Made by a program: the position numbers and the translations under genes. Of a DNA stretch of 26,267 nucleotides, positions 9,188 through 17,152 are shown piece after piece (position 1 is the stretch's first letter; the number at the start of each line of letters is the position of its first letter). The stretch comes from JAAAPF01 sp964481035. GTDB taxonomy: Bacteria > Pseudomonadota > Alphaproteobacteria > Geminicoccales > Geminicoccaceae. The stretch is from the NCBI GenBank assembly GCA_964481035.1, contig CAYZSE010000035.1:1-26267 (forward strand), given 5' to 3'. The notes beneath the pieces are model-generated. The model did not search any database. It was not told where the DNA came from and was given only the letters and a program-made list of their open reading frames with translations.

Positions 9188-10243
9188 TCAGTCGAGGTAG
9201 CCGAGCTCGCGCCATTGCGCGTAGTTCTCGCGGAAGGTCGAGAGCGATTCCCACACCCGCGCAAAGTCGGCGTCCTTGGCGCTTTCCTCCTCGACCACCT
9301 CGAGCCACGCGGCCTCCAGCTCGGCGAGGACCTCGTCGGGCCAGCGGTGGATGGTGACGCCCTCCTCCTCGATCTTGCGCAGCGCCTCGATCTGGATCGC
9401 CTCGCCCTCGGCGATGCCGTAGCGGACGTTGTCGCCGCACACCGTCTCGATCATCGCCTGCGTCTGCGGGCTGAGCTCGTCCCACTTGTCCTGGTTGATG
9501 AGCAGCTCGAACAGCGTCGATTGCTGATGCCAGCCTGGCAAATAATAGTGCTTGGCCACCTGATAAAAGCCGAGATTGTAGTCGATCGCCGGCATCGAGA
9601 ACTCGGTGGCGTCGATCGAGCCGAGCTCGAGAGCGGGGTAGATGTCGCCGGCGGCGATCAGCTGCGTCGAGACGCCCATCTTCTCCATGACCTTGGCGCC
9701 GAGGCCGAAGAAGCGCATCTTCAAGCCGCTCAGCTGCTCGGTCGAGGTGATCTCCTCGCGGAACCAGCCCGACGCCTCCGGCGCGAGGACACCGCAGATG
9801 ATCGGCTTGATGTCGAAGGCGCCGAAAATCTCCTCGTAGAGTTCGCGACCGCCGCCGAAATAGTACCAGGCGATGTACTCGCTGGCGGCCGGACCGAAGG
9901 GGACCGCCGAGAACAGCGGCGCCGAAGGGATCTTGCCGACCCAGTAGCCCGGCGTCGACCAGGCGGCTTCGATCGAGCCCTCGGACACGGCGTCGAAGAC
10001 CTCCAGCGGCGGCACGAGCGCGCCGGGCTCGTAGAAGCGCAGGCGGATGGCGCCGTCGGAGATCGCCTCCAACTGGTCTTGGATGCGCACGCCCAGCGTG
10101 CCGAGCTGTGGCAGCGAGCCGGGATAGGTGCTCGCGAGCTTCCAACGGACCTGATCTTGGGCTTCCGCTTCGCCCGCGTTGCCGACGAGGCCGCAAAGAA
10201 TAGCCAGGGCCGCCGCGCCGGCGGACCATGTTCTGGTTGTCAT
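9188..10243 (-). CDS. dctP: TRAP transporter solute-binding protein DctP (TakP-like)
   Basis: This is the periplasmic substrate-binding subunit of the adjacent DctQM transporter. The product has 351 residues. An N-terminal signal peptide (residues 1-28) has a hydrophobic core and a likely cleavage after AEA, giving a mature start at QDQVRWKLAS. The segment LSGLKMRFFGLG carries Arg177, at the position of the carboxylate-binding arginine of TRAP binding proteins. ATEFSMPAIDYNLGFYQ (about 212-228) and AKHYYLPGWHQ (230-240) resemble the TakP/monocarboxylate-binding group, where the first segment usually reads E-W; here it is E-F. A 2-oxo acid or other carboxylate substrate is therefore likely but unproven. 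The ATG at 10243 follows a strong ribosome site, AAAGGGGAAGG. An upstream in-frame extension lacks family similarity and is rejected. Confidence 0.93.
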   Translation of the reverse strand: MTTRTWSAGAAALAILCGLVGNAGEAEAQDQVRWKLASTYPGSLPQLGTLGVRIQDQLEAISDGAIRLRFYEPGALVPPLEVFDAVSEGSIEAAWSTPGYWVGKIPSAPLFSAVPFGPAASEYIAWYYFGGGRELYEEIFGAFDIKPIICGVLAPEASGWFREEITSTEQLSGLKMRFFGLGAKVMEKMGVSTQLIAAGDIYPALELGSIDATEFSMPAIDYNLGFYQVAKHYYLPGWHQQSTLFELLINQDKWDELSPQTQAMIETVCGDNVRYGIAEGEAIQIEALRKIEEEGVTIHRWPDEVLAELEAAWLEVVEEESAKDADFARVWESLSTFRENYAQWRELGYLD

Positions 10244-10297
10244 CAGCCTTCCCCTTTCTTGGCGTCGGGCGCGATACCGACTCCGCCCGTTGAGCAA

Positions 10298-10326
10298 TGT
10301 ATAGACGATTCGTGGAGGGGCCGTAA
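10298..10326 (-). promoter_or_regulatory. Candidate sigma-70-type promoter for dctPQM
   Basis: On the minus strand TTACGG (10326-10321) and TATACA (10303-10298) are separated by 17 bases, and the -10 box lies 55 bases before the dctP start. The -10 match is good and the -35 match weak. This is the most AT-rich spot in the 101-base gap between mscS and dctP. Confidence 0.35.
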
Positions 10327-10344
10327 GAGGTGGCGTCGCGCTCG

Positions 10345-12492
10345 TCAGCTCGCGGCGTCCATTCCCTCGTCCGCCATGTGCGCCGCCGCCGCCGCCGCCG
10401 CGCCCGCGCGCGCTTGGGCGCCGGCCGCGCTGTCGCTCTCGACGATGACCCGCTTGGGGGCGAAGTCGATGGCGTTGTCGGCGAAGGCCTTCTTGATGCG
10501 GGCGTAGGCCTCGCGGCGGATGAGGAACTGCTCCCCCGGCTTGCACAAGAACTTCACCCCGATGACGATCGCGGAATCGTCGACGTCGAGGACGCCCTGC
10601 GACTTGACGGGCTGGATGATGTGCTCCGCGAGAACAGGCTCCTCCATCATCTCGAGCCCGACGCCCTTGATGAGCTTCCTGACCTTTTCGATGTCGGTGT
10701 CGAAGGGGACGCGCAACATCAGCTTGATCTTTACCCAGTCGCGGCTGTGGTTCTGGATCGTGCCCAACGAGCCGAAAGGAATGGTGTAGACCGGACCGCG
10801 GTGGTGGCGGAGCCTCACCGAGCGCAGCGAGATCTTCTCGACCACGCCCTTGCCCTCGCTGGTGACGAGGTATTCGCCGACCCGAAAAGCGTCCTCGAGC
10901 AGATAGAAGATGCCGGTGATGATGTCCTTGACCAGCGTTTGCGCCCCGAAGCCGACGGCGAGGCCGATGACCCCGGCGCCCGCGAGCAGCGCCGTGATGT
11001 TGATGCCGAGCGCCGAAAGCACGGTGAGCGAGGAGACGAGGACGATGACCCCGAATGCGGCACTGCGGATCAGCGGGATCAGCGTGTCGATCCGCGAGCC
11101 GGTCTTGCCCATCCCCGGCTCTTCGCTCTCAGCCGCGTCCTCGCCGGGCGCGTAGCCGGGCTTGTAGCGGTCGAGGATGGCAACGACACCCCGCCAGAGC
11201 GCCCAGCCGATGATCAGCGCGCCCGATGCCTCCAGGAGGGCGCCGGCGATGCGATCCTCGACGCCGACCGCCTCGTCGGTCAGCGGATCGATGCCCCAGG
11301 CGCGAAGGATGACGACCAGGCCGACGACGAGGACGACACCTTGCAGGAGCGACTTGCCGACTTGGGCGATCGTCGTCGGCCCGGGCTCATCTTCGCCGCT
11401 GGCGGCTCGGTCGTCGAACCAGGCACCGATTCCGCCCAACATGAACGGCAGCAAGGTGAGCAGGATGAAGGACAGATCGGCGGCGGTCCCCGCCGCGTGG
11501 CCCTGGAGCTGGCTGGAGGCCACGGCGAGCAGGCGCAGGAGCGCGAGCGCGCTGAAGACGACGAACCAGCCGCCTGCCAGGGTTCGCACGATCATGGCTT
11601 GCGGTTGGCCGCGGCCGTTGCCGAAGGTGTGCTCGATGAGCCCCCGCATGGGCTGGCGGATGGCCCAGAAGAGCCAGATCCGGACCGCCGTCACGACGGT
11701 CTCGACGGCGATGACGGTGAGGGCCGCCTCCGCAGGTCTGGCGGCGACGGCGACCACGACGGCCTCGACGATGTTGAACGGCACGGGAAGCACGATCGCC
11801 ACCAGCCCGGCGCGCCAGACGAGGCGCGCTTCGTCGTTCTCCAGCGGGGCGAGGCGCGCGCCGGGCTGGACGGGGTTGGTCAACGCTCGCGCGATCGCGA
11901 TCAGCGCCAGCGCCGTCGTGACGATCTGGGCGACGCCCGCGAGCGTGAGGCTGGCCGCCGGCGGCTCGACCGGCAGCAGCAGGTAGCCGGCGGCGAAGCT
12001 GAGCGCCAGAAAGGCCGCGATCCCGACAATGTCGCCGGTGAGGCTCCGCAGCGCCCGGTGCAGCCGCGCTCGAAAGGGCAGCCGCGCTCGATCGAGCGGC
12101 GGCTCGGGTGCGGGCGCCGCCCACCGTTCGGCGACCGCCCAGCCGAACAGCCCCAGGCCAACCGCGGCGACGACGAGCACGAGCCCGCCGAGGCCTCCGA
12201 GCCGGTCCCAATACGCGGCCAAGCGCATCGCCAGTGCCGCGCTCGCTACGACCGCCTGATCGAGTTGGGCGGCGTACGCCTGCTGCCAGCCGGCGCTCGC
12301 CGGCGTCGACGGCTCGCCGACGATCGCGCCCGCAGCGCCGAGCGCTTCGAGCACCTCGGCCCGCATCGCGGGATCGAGGTCGGCCGGCACCGTCACGGTG
12401 ATGGCCGCGGCCGGCTCGGTTTGCGCTCGGCTGGGCCCCACCGAAACGGCGAGACCGAACAACACAAGCAGGCAGAGACCGTATGCACGCAC
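10345..12492 (-). CDS. Large mechanosensitive ion channel of the MscS family
   Basis: MscS-type channels open under membrane tension and release solutes during hypo-osmotic shock. The 715-residue product starts with a signal peptide (cleavage likely after SRA, residue 23). It continues with a short periplasmic segment and many hydrophobic helices (roughly residues 100-490), so it belongs to the larger multi-helix members rather than the 286-residue MscS. The conserved pore and beta-domain region begins near residue 505 with GLAVGFGAQTLVKDII, followed by FRVGEYLV, IPFGSLGTIQNHSRDW and the C-terminal alpha/beta domain. The tail after about 690 is Ala-rich, encoded by a CGC triplet run. GTG 12492 is chosen for the signal peptide and a GGGA 8 bases upstream. 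It lies downstream of tRNA-Arg on the same strand. Confidence 0.93.
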   Translation of the reverse strand: MRAYGLCLLVLFGLAVSVGPSRAQTEPAAAITVTVPADLDPAMRAEVLEALGAAGAIVGEPSTPASAGWQQAYAAQLDQAVVASAALAMRLAAYWDRLGGLGGLVLVVAAVGLGLFGWAVAERWAAPAPEPPLDRARLPFRARLHRALRSLTGDIVGIAAFLALSFAAGYLLLPVEPPAASLTLAGVAQIVTTALALIAIARALTNPVQPGARLAPLENDEARLVWRAGLVAIVLPVPFNIVEAVVVAVAARPAEAALTVIAVETVVTAVRIWLFWAIRQPMRGLIEHTFGNGRGQPQAMIVRTLAGGWFVVFSALALLRLLAVASSQLQGHAAGTAADLSFILLTLLPFMLGGIGAWFDDRAASGEDEPGPTTIAQVGKSLLQGVVLVVGLVVILRAWGIDPLTDEAVGVEDRIAGALLEASGALIIGWALWRGVVAILDRYKPGYAPGEDAAESEEPGMGKTGSRIDTLIPLIRSAAFGVIVLVSSLTVLSALGINITALLAGAGVIGLAVGFGAQTLVKDIITGIFYLLEDAFRVGEYLVTSEGKGVVEKISLRSVRLRHHRGPVYTIPFGSLGTIQNHSRDWVKIKLMLRVPFDTDIEKVRKLIKGVGLEMMEEPVLAEHIIQPVKSQGVLDVDDSAIVIGVKFLCKPGEQFLIRREAYARIKKAFADNAIDFAPKRVIVESDSAAGAQARAGAAAAAAAHMADEGMDAAS
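10381..10398. repeat. (CGC)6 triplet run coding a poly-Ala tail in the MscS protein
   Basis: Six perfect CGC triplets occur within the 3' end of the channel gene and encode most of a seven-alanine run near the C-terminus. Such runs can change length by slippage without breaking the frame. Confidence 0.7.
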
Positions 12493-12585
12493 GATGGTGT
12501 CCCGCGGCTGGAGGCGTAAACACCGTCGTTAGGACCGCTCACCTCATTCGTAAAGGCGAGGGCCCCTCTTGGTTACGCAACGGGT

Positions 12586-12661
12586 TGGTGCGCCCGGGAG
12601 GATTCGAACCTCCGACCTTTGGTTCCGGAGACCAACGCTCTATCCCCTGAGCTACGGGCGC
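12586..12661 (-). tRNA. tRNA-Arg (anticodon CCG)
   Basis: The minus strand folds as a complete cloverleaf. The acceptor stem GCGCCCG pairs with CGGGCGC. The D arm is GCTC/GAGC. The anticodon stem TTGGT/ACCAA encloses the loop CTCCGGA, giving anticodon CCG (codon CGG). The T arm GGAGG/CCTCC has the loop TTCGAAT. The discriminator base is A, and CCA is encoded in the gene at 12588-12586. The length is 73 bases, or 76 with CCA. All stems pair fully. No integrase or duplicated tRNA 3' end is seen nearby, so there is no sign of an integrated element. Confidence 0.98.
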
Positions 12662-12717
12662 AGCAGCGGCGCTCTATAGCGCATGGCCGGGCGGTCGCCA
12701 AAGCTTTTCCGCGCCGA

Positions 12718-13668
12718 TCAATGCGGTCCCGCCCCGGTGAGTTTGACGAAGACCTCCTCGAGGTCGGCCTCGCGGGTCTCGAGGTCGACGATCGCGAGGC
12801 CCTCGCGGCGCACGGCCTCGAGGATGTCGCCGACCCGCGCCCGGCTCGGCTGGTAGCGGACGACCAGCCGGCACGCCGCGTCGAGCCCGGCACCGAGGTC
12901 GGCGAGCGTCGCCGGTATCGTCGCCGGCGGCTCGGCGAGCGTCAGCGTCAGCGTCTTGTCGTCGAGGCGGCTGACGAGCTTGTCCTTGGTGTCCACCGCC
13001 ACGAGCCGGCCCTGGTCGATGATCGCGATCCGGTCGCACAGGCTTTCCGCTTCCTCCAGATAATGGGTCGTGAGGACGACGGTCACGCCGGCCCCGTTGA
13101 GCTCGCGCATGTAGTCCCACAGGCTGCGGCGCAGCTCGACGTCGACGCCGGCGGTCGGCTCGTCGAGGATCACCACCCGCGGGCTGTGGACCAGCGCCTT
13201 GGCGACGAGCAGCCGGCGCCGCATGCCGCCCGAGAGCGAGCGCGCGTAGGCGTCCGCCTTGTCGCTGAGCCCGACCTTCTCGAGAATCTCCGCCGTTCGC
13301 CGTTGCGCCCGCGGCACGCCGTAGAGCCCGGCTTGGAACTCGAGGGCCTCGCGCGGGGTGAAGAAGGCGTCGAGGACGAGCTCCTGCGGCACCACGCCGA
13401 TGGCGCGCCGTGCCCGCCGGGGGTTGCGGTCGGGATCGATGCCGCAGATCGAGACCTCGCCGGCGCTCTTGGTGACGAGGCCGGCGAGGATGTTGATCAG
13501 GGTCGACTTGCCGGCGCCGTTGGGCCCGAGCAGGCCGAAGAAGCTGCCGGCGGGGACGGCCAGGTCGACGCCCCGGAGCGCCTCCTTGGCCGGCTGGTTG
13601 CGCTGCGGGCGGTAGGTCTTGGCGAGACCTCGGATCTCGAGGGCGGGGACGTCGTCGAGCGGTGGCAT
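12718..13668 (-). CDS. ABC-2-type transporter ATP-binding protein (YadG-like)
   Basis: This is a soluble ABC ATPase of the drug/polysaccharide-export (ABC-2) type, expected to drive a separate six-helix permease. The 316 residues include a canonical Walker A GPNGAGKS (48-55), a Q-loop VVPQE (about 92-96), the signature LSGGMRRRL (145-153), Walker B VVILDEP with catalytic Glu170, and an H-loop TTHYLEEAE. The segments AGVDVELRRSLWDYM and LTTHYLEEAE closely resemble E. coli YadG, as does the C-terminal extension ending LEEVFVKLTG. All catalytic residues are intact, unlike the ABC protein at 14026. No ABC-2 permease is adjacent: upstream is a divergent zinc-finger gene and downstream is tRNA-Arg. 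The partner must be elsewhere or lost. The ATG at 13668 has GGAG close by. Confidence 0.93.
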   Translation of the reverse strand: MPPLDDVPALEIRGLAKTYRPQRNQPAKEALRGVDLAVPAGSFFGLLGPNGAGKSTLINILAGLVTKSAGEVSICGIDPDRNPRRARRAIGVVPQELVLDAFFTPREALEFQAGLYGVPRAQRRTAEILEKVGLSDKADAYARSLSGGMRRRLLVAKALVHSPRVVILDEPTAGVDVELRRSLWDYMRELNGAGVTVVLTTHYLEEAESLCDRIAIIDQGRLVAVDTKDKLVSRLDDKTLTLTLAEPPATIPATLADLGAGLDAACRLVVRYQPSRARVGDILEAVRREGLAIVDLETREADLEEVFVKLTGAGPH

Positions 13669-13708
13669 GGCTCTCCGCGGAACGTGATGGGCAGGGGCGG
13701 CGGCCGTC

Positions 13709-13736
13709 TTGTAGGCGCCGCCGCGGCGATTACACT
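13709..13736 (+). promoter_or_regulatory. Candidate promoter for the zinc-finger/ABC/cyclase operon
   Basis: TTGTAG (13709-13714) and TACACT (13731-13736) are 16 bases apart, in the 94-base divergent gap before the zinc-finger gene. The -10 box lies 27 bases before the ATG. The match to a sigma-70-type consensus is fair; it is the only plausible site seen there. Confidence 0.35.
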
Positions 13737-13762
13737 AGGGCCCTTCGCGAAAGGGGCGTGGC

Positions 13763-14002
13763 ATGGCCGCAGATGAGTTCTTCCTGGTCGACGACCGCGA
13801 GGTGGTGCTGACGTCGCGGCACGACGTCGCCTGCGACGGCGGCGGCGGGGCGCTGGGGCACCCGGTCGAGTACATGACCCTGGGTACCAAGGGCGAGGTC
13901 GTCTGCAAGTATTGCGGGCGGCGCTACCTCGCGGCGGATCACCCGCAGGCGGCGCAGGTGCGTCGCGAGGGGACACCGTACGCGCCGCCCGCGGCCGCTT
14001 GA
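13763..14002 (+). CDS. CHCC-type zinc-finger domain protein (NDUFS6-like)
   Basis: This small 79-residue protein matches the zf-CHCC family (PF10276), whose eukaryotic members are the NDUFS6 subunit of respiratory complex I. The family core is clear: Cys24 followed by GGGGALGHP (His33), VEYMTL, then CKYCGRRY with Cys48 and Cys51. These four would bind one zinc ion. The ATG at 13763 has a good ribosome site (AAAGGGG, 6 bases away). It is the first gene of the plus-strand operon. Its stop overlaps a possible TTG start of the next gene in a TTGA arrangement. In many alphaproteobacteria such a protein is encoded alone or near unrelated genes, so a functional tie with the ABC gene is not assured. 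Confidence 0.9.
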   Translation: MAADEFFLVDDREVVLTSRHDVACDGGGGALGHPVEYMTLGTKGEVVCKYCGRRYLAADHPQAAQVRREGTPYAPPAAA

Positions 14003-14025
14003 GCCGTCCGCCCGGGGCGGCGGCG

Positions 14026-16662
14026 ATGCAGCGGTCGATCTTCGCCTACGTCCGCGCGCACAGCTGGCGCGACCAGCTCGCCATCCTCGCCCTCACGCTC
14101 GTCTCCTTGCCCTTCTTCTACTATTGGGTCGAGCTGCCCAAGCGCATCGTCGACGACGCGCTCGGCGGCGGCCCCGGCACCCGCACGTTGTTCGGTGCCG
14201 AGTTGGCGCGTCTCGACTTTCTCTTGGCGCTCTGCTTGATCTTCTTGGCGCTGGTGATCGTCAACGGCATCTTCAAGTACATCATCAACGTCTACAAGGG
14301 TATCGTCGGCGAGCGGATGCTGCGGCGTCTGCGCTACGACCTCTACAGCCGGATCCTGCGCTTTCCGCCCGGGCACTTTCGGGTGGTCAGCCAGGGTCAG
14401 CTCGTGCAGATGATCAACGCCGAGGTCGAGCCGCTCGGCGGCTTCATCGGCGACGCCTACTCGCTACCCGCCTACCAGGGCGGCATGCTGCTGACGATCC
14501 TGGCCTTCATGTTCTTGCAGAACCCGCTGATGGGGGTCGCGGCGATCATTCTCTACCCGCTGCAGATCCTCATCATCCCGCGGCTGCAGCGGCAGGTGAA
14601 CCTGCTCGGCAAGGCCCGGGTCCGGCAGGTCCGGGTCCTCGCCGAGCGCATCGGCGAGACCGCCACGGGTGTCGACGACATTCGGGCCAACGCTGCCGGC
14701 ACCTTCGAGCGCGCGCGCTTTTCGGACGAGCTCGGCCGTGTCTTCTTCATCCGCATGCAGATCTACCGTAAGAAGTTCTTCATAAAATTTCTCAACAACT
14801 TCCTGGCGCAATTCGCGCCCTTCCTGTTCTATTCGGTCGGTGGCTTTCTCGTGCTGCAGGGCGAGCTCACGATCGGCGCGATCCTGGCGATCGTCGCGGC
14901 CCATGAAAAGCTCGCGAGCCCATGGAAGGAGCTGCTCACCTACTACCAGTTGATGTGGGACGCCGAGATCAAATACGAGCAGGTCGTGGCGCAGTTCGAC
15001 CCGCCCCAGATGCGGCCGGTGGCGAGCGACGAAGCCCAACCGGCGCCCGCGATCGACCTCCAGGGGCCGCTCATCGCGCGCGGCCTCAGCCTGGAGGATG
15101 CCGACGGCGGGGGACTCGACGACGTGCGCTTCGAGATCGCCCAGCCCGCGCGCATCGCCGTCCTCGGCCCGCCCGACGCAGGTCAATCCCTTCTCTTGAA
15201 GGCGCTCGCCGGCCTCCTGCCTATACGGCCCGGCACGCTGCTCGTCGGCGACGAGGATGTCGCACGGCTGCCCGAGAGCGTGACCGGCCGGGCCTTCGCC
15301 TTCGTCGGCAACCCGGCGCAGGTGTTCGCCGGCTCGCTGCGCGACAACCTTCTCTACGGTTTGAAGCCGCGGCCGCTGCAGCCGGCGGCTGAGGGGGGCG
15401 GGCGCGGCGCCGTCGAGCGAACGGAGGCGCGAGCCGCCGCGAACTCGCCGCACGACAGCGCGGCCGACTGGGTCGACCTCGAGCTCGCCGGCGTTGCCGA
15501 TCGGGCCGAGCTGGAACGCCGGCTGTTGGAGGTGCTGGCGGCGGTCAACCTCGAGCGCGACGTCTATGCGCTCGGCCTGCGCGGCCGGCTGCGGCCGGAA
15601 CGGGCCGCGGCGGAGGCGGAGCGCGTCGTCGACACGCGACGGCGGTTCGCCCGGCTGCGCAGCGAGAGCCGGCGGCTCGCCCGCCTGGTCGAGGGGTTCG
15701 ATCCCGAGCGCTACAATCTCAACGCGACGCTGGCGGAGAACCTGCTGTTCGGCACGCCGCTCGATTCCGCCTACGACATCGAGCACCTGGCGCAGAACCG
15801 CGTCGTGCGCGACGTGCTGCGCGATCTCGAGCTGGAGGCCGCGCTGCTGCGGCTCGGCTACGACGTCGCGGCGACGATGGTCGAGCTGTTTGCCGAGCTG
15901 TCGGCCGATCACGAGTACTACCGGCGTTTCAGCTTCATCGGCGCCGACGACTTGCCGGACTACCGCGCTCTGGTCGCCCGGATCGCCCCGGAGGACGTGG
16001 GCGCCTTGCGCGACAAGGATGACGCCGATCGCCTGATGGCGCTGGCGATGAAGCTCATCCCCGCGCGCCACCGGCTCGGGCTCGTCGACGACGAGCTGCA
16101 GGCGCGGCTGGTGACGGCCAGGCACCGCCTGCGCTCCTCGCTGCCGGAGGCCGACCGCGACAAGATCGCCTTCTTCGACCCCGATCGTTTCAACCATGGC
16201 GCCTCGCTGCAGGACAACATCCTGTTCGGCCGCATCGCGCTCGACCAGGCCAATGCGGAGGCCACCGTCATGGCGCACATGGCGGAGATGATCGACGACA
16301 TGGGCCTGCGCGCGCTGATCATCGAGGTCGGGCTCGACGCCGAGGCCGGCGTGGGCGGGATACGCCTCTCGCAGCCGCAGCGCCAGCGGCTGGCCATCGC
16401 CCGGGCGCTGGTGCGGCGACCGCAGATCCTCATCCTCGACAACGCCACCGCCGTCTTCGACCGGCGAGAGCAGGAGCGGCTGCGCGACAGCGTGTTCGAG
16501 GCCTGTGCCGGTCGCTCGCTGGTCTGGGCGCACGCCCACGACGAGTGGGCCGACGACTTCGACCAGGTCGTCGTCCTCGACGCCGGCCGGGTGGCCGCGG
16601 TCGGTACGCCGACGCAGGTCAGGTCGCGCACGGCCGGGCTGTCGCCGGCGGCGGGGGCCTGA
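14026..16662 (+). CDS. ABC-exporter-like membrane protein with degenerate, expanded nucleotide-binding domain
   Basis: The 878-residue protein begins with a type-I exporter membrane domain (residues about 1-325, six hydrophobic helices) joined to an ABC domain. The ABC domain is unusual. Walker A reads GPPDAGQS (381-388) with Gln387 in place of lysine. The Q-loop position reads FVGN rather than VPQ. The signature reads LSQPQRQRLAIARAL from 781. Walker B reads ILILDN with Asn806 in place of the catalytic Glu. The H-loop His836 remains. Between the Q-loop region and the signature lie roughly 270-290 extra, charged, mostly helical residues. They contain two near copies of one motif, FDPERYNLNATLAENLLFG (558-576) and FDPDRFNHGASLQDNILFG (717-735), both similar to SLRDNLLYG at 437-445. 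ATP hydrolysis by this chain alone is unlikely. A TTG at 13999 (TTGA overlap) is the alternative start. No frameshift is seen. Confidence 0.85.
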   Translation: MQRSIFAYVRAHSWRDQLAILALTLVSLPFFYYWVELPKRIVDDALGGGPGTRTLFGAELARLDFLLALCLIFLALVIVNGIFKYIINVYKGIVGERMLRRLRYDLYSRILRFPPGHFRVVSQGQLVQMINAEVEPLGGFIGDAYSLPAYQGGMLLTILAFMFLQNPLMGVAAIILYPLQILIIPRLQRQVNLLGKARVRQVRVLAERIGETATGVDDIRANAAGTFERARFSDELGRVFFIRMQIYRKKFFIKFLNNFLAQFAPFLFYSVGGFLVLQGELTIGAILAIVAAHEKLASPWKELLTYYQLMWDAEIKYEQVVAQFDPPQMRPVASDEAQPAPAIDLQGPLIARGLSLEDADGGGLDDVRFEIAQPARIAVLGPPDAGQSLLLKALAGLLPIRPGTLLVGDEDVARLPESVTGRAFAFVGNPAQVFAGSLRDNLLYGLKPRPLQPAAEGGGRGAVERTEARAAANSPHDSAADWVDLELAGVADRAELERRLLEVLAAVNLERDVYALGLRGRLRPERAAAEAERVVDTRRRFARLRSESRRLARLVEGFDPERYNLNATLAENLLFGTPLDSAYDIEHLAQNRVVRDVLRDLELEAALLRLGYDVAATMVELFAELSADHEYYRRFSFIGADDLPDYRALVARIAPEDVGALRDKDDADRLMALAMKLIPARHRLGLVDDELQARLVTARHRLRSSLPEADRDKIAFFDPDRFNHGASLQDNILFGRIALDQANAEATVMAHMAEMIDDMGLRALIIEVGLDAEAGVGGIRLSQPQRQRLAIARALVRRPQILILDNATAVFDRREQERLRDSVFEACAGRSLVWAHAHDEWADDFDQVVVLDAGRVAAVGTPTQVRSRTAGLSPAAGA

Positions 16663-16684
16663 AGCATCGGGAGAACGCTTGGTC

Positions 16685-17152
16685 ATGAGCCTCAACGACG
16701 ACGTGCAGGCGCTCAAGGGCATCCCCTTGTTCGCCAAGGTGGAGCCGGCCAAGCTCAAGCTGCTCGCGTTCACCAGCGAGCGCTTGAGCTTCATGGCCGG
16801 CGATGCGCTCTTCCATCAGGGCGACACCGCCGACGCGGCCTACATCCTTCTCGAAGGGGAGGCCGCCGTGCTGGTGCAGACACCGACGGGCGTCGTCGAG
16901 GTCGCCCGGATCGGGCGCCACGACATCGTCGGCGAGATCGCCATCCTCTGCGACGTACCGCGCACCGCCACCGTCGAGGCGCTGACCGACCTCGTGACGC
17001 TGCGCATCTCCAAGGACGGCTTCTTCAACCTCGTGACACAGTTCCCGCAGGTGGGGATCGCGATCATGGCCGAACTCGCCTCGCGCCTGCACCACACCAC
17101 CCAGGCGCTGACCCGCGCTCGCGCCCAGCTCGCGGCGTCCGAGGCGTCGTGA
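16685..17152 (+). CDS. Stand-alone cyclic nucleotide-binding domain protein
   Basis: This 155-residue protein is essentially one cNMP-binding domain of the CRP/PKA type. It has no DNA-binding helix-turn-helix and no kinase or channel part. The beta-barrel region covers about residues 12-105. The phosphate-binding cassette is intact: GEIAILCDVPRTATVEA at 83-99, with Glu84 (ribose contact) and Arg93 (phosphate contact). A C-terminal helix follows (residues 110-150). The ATG at 16685 follows GGGAGAA about 9 bases upstream and lies 22 bases after the ABC gene. Its stop overlaps the GTG of the cyclase gene. With no output domain of its own, it probably acts by protein contact; its neighbours make the ABC-like protein and the cyclase the natural partners (inference). 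Confidence 0.92.
   Translation: MSLNDDVQALKGIPLFAKVEPAKLKLLAFTSERLSFMAGDALFHQGDTADAAYILLEGEAAVLVQTPTGVVEVARIGRHDIVGEIAILCDVPRTATVEALTDLVTLRISKDGFFNLVTQFPQVGIAIMAELASRLHHTTQALTRARAQLAASEAS

Noticed and set aside
12555..12575. Terminator after tRNA-Arg (GAGGGGCCCTC then TTT)
   Set aside because: The stem has no room for a proper loop and the T-run is only three bases.
12586..12661. tRNA-Arg as an attachment site of an integrated element
   Set aside because: No integrase, no repeated tRNA 3' end and no change in gene type or composition on either side.
12573..12893. Minus-strand frame crossing the tRNA
   Set aside because: Its end is simply translated tRNA-Arg sequence, and the rest is a shadow of the ABC ATPase gene.
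15184..15186. Walker A Gln codon as a sequencing error
   Set aside because: The catalytic Walker B residue and the signature are altered too, so an isolated base error does not explain the pattern.
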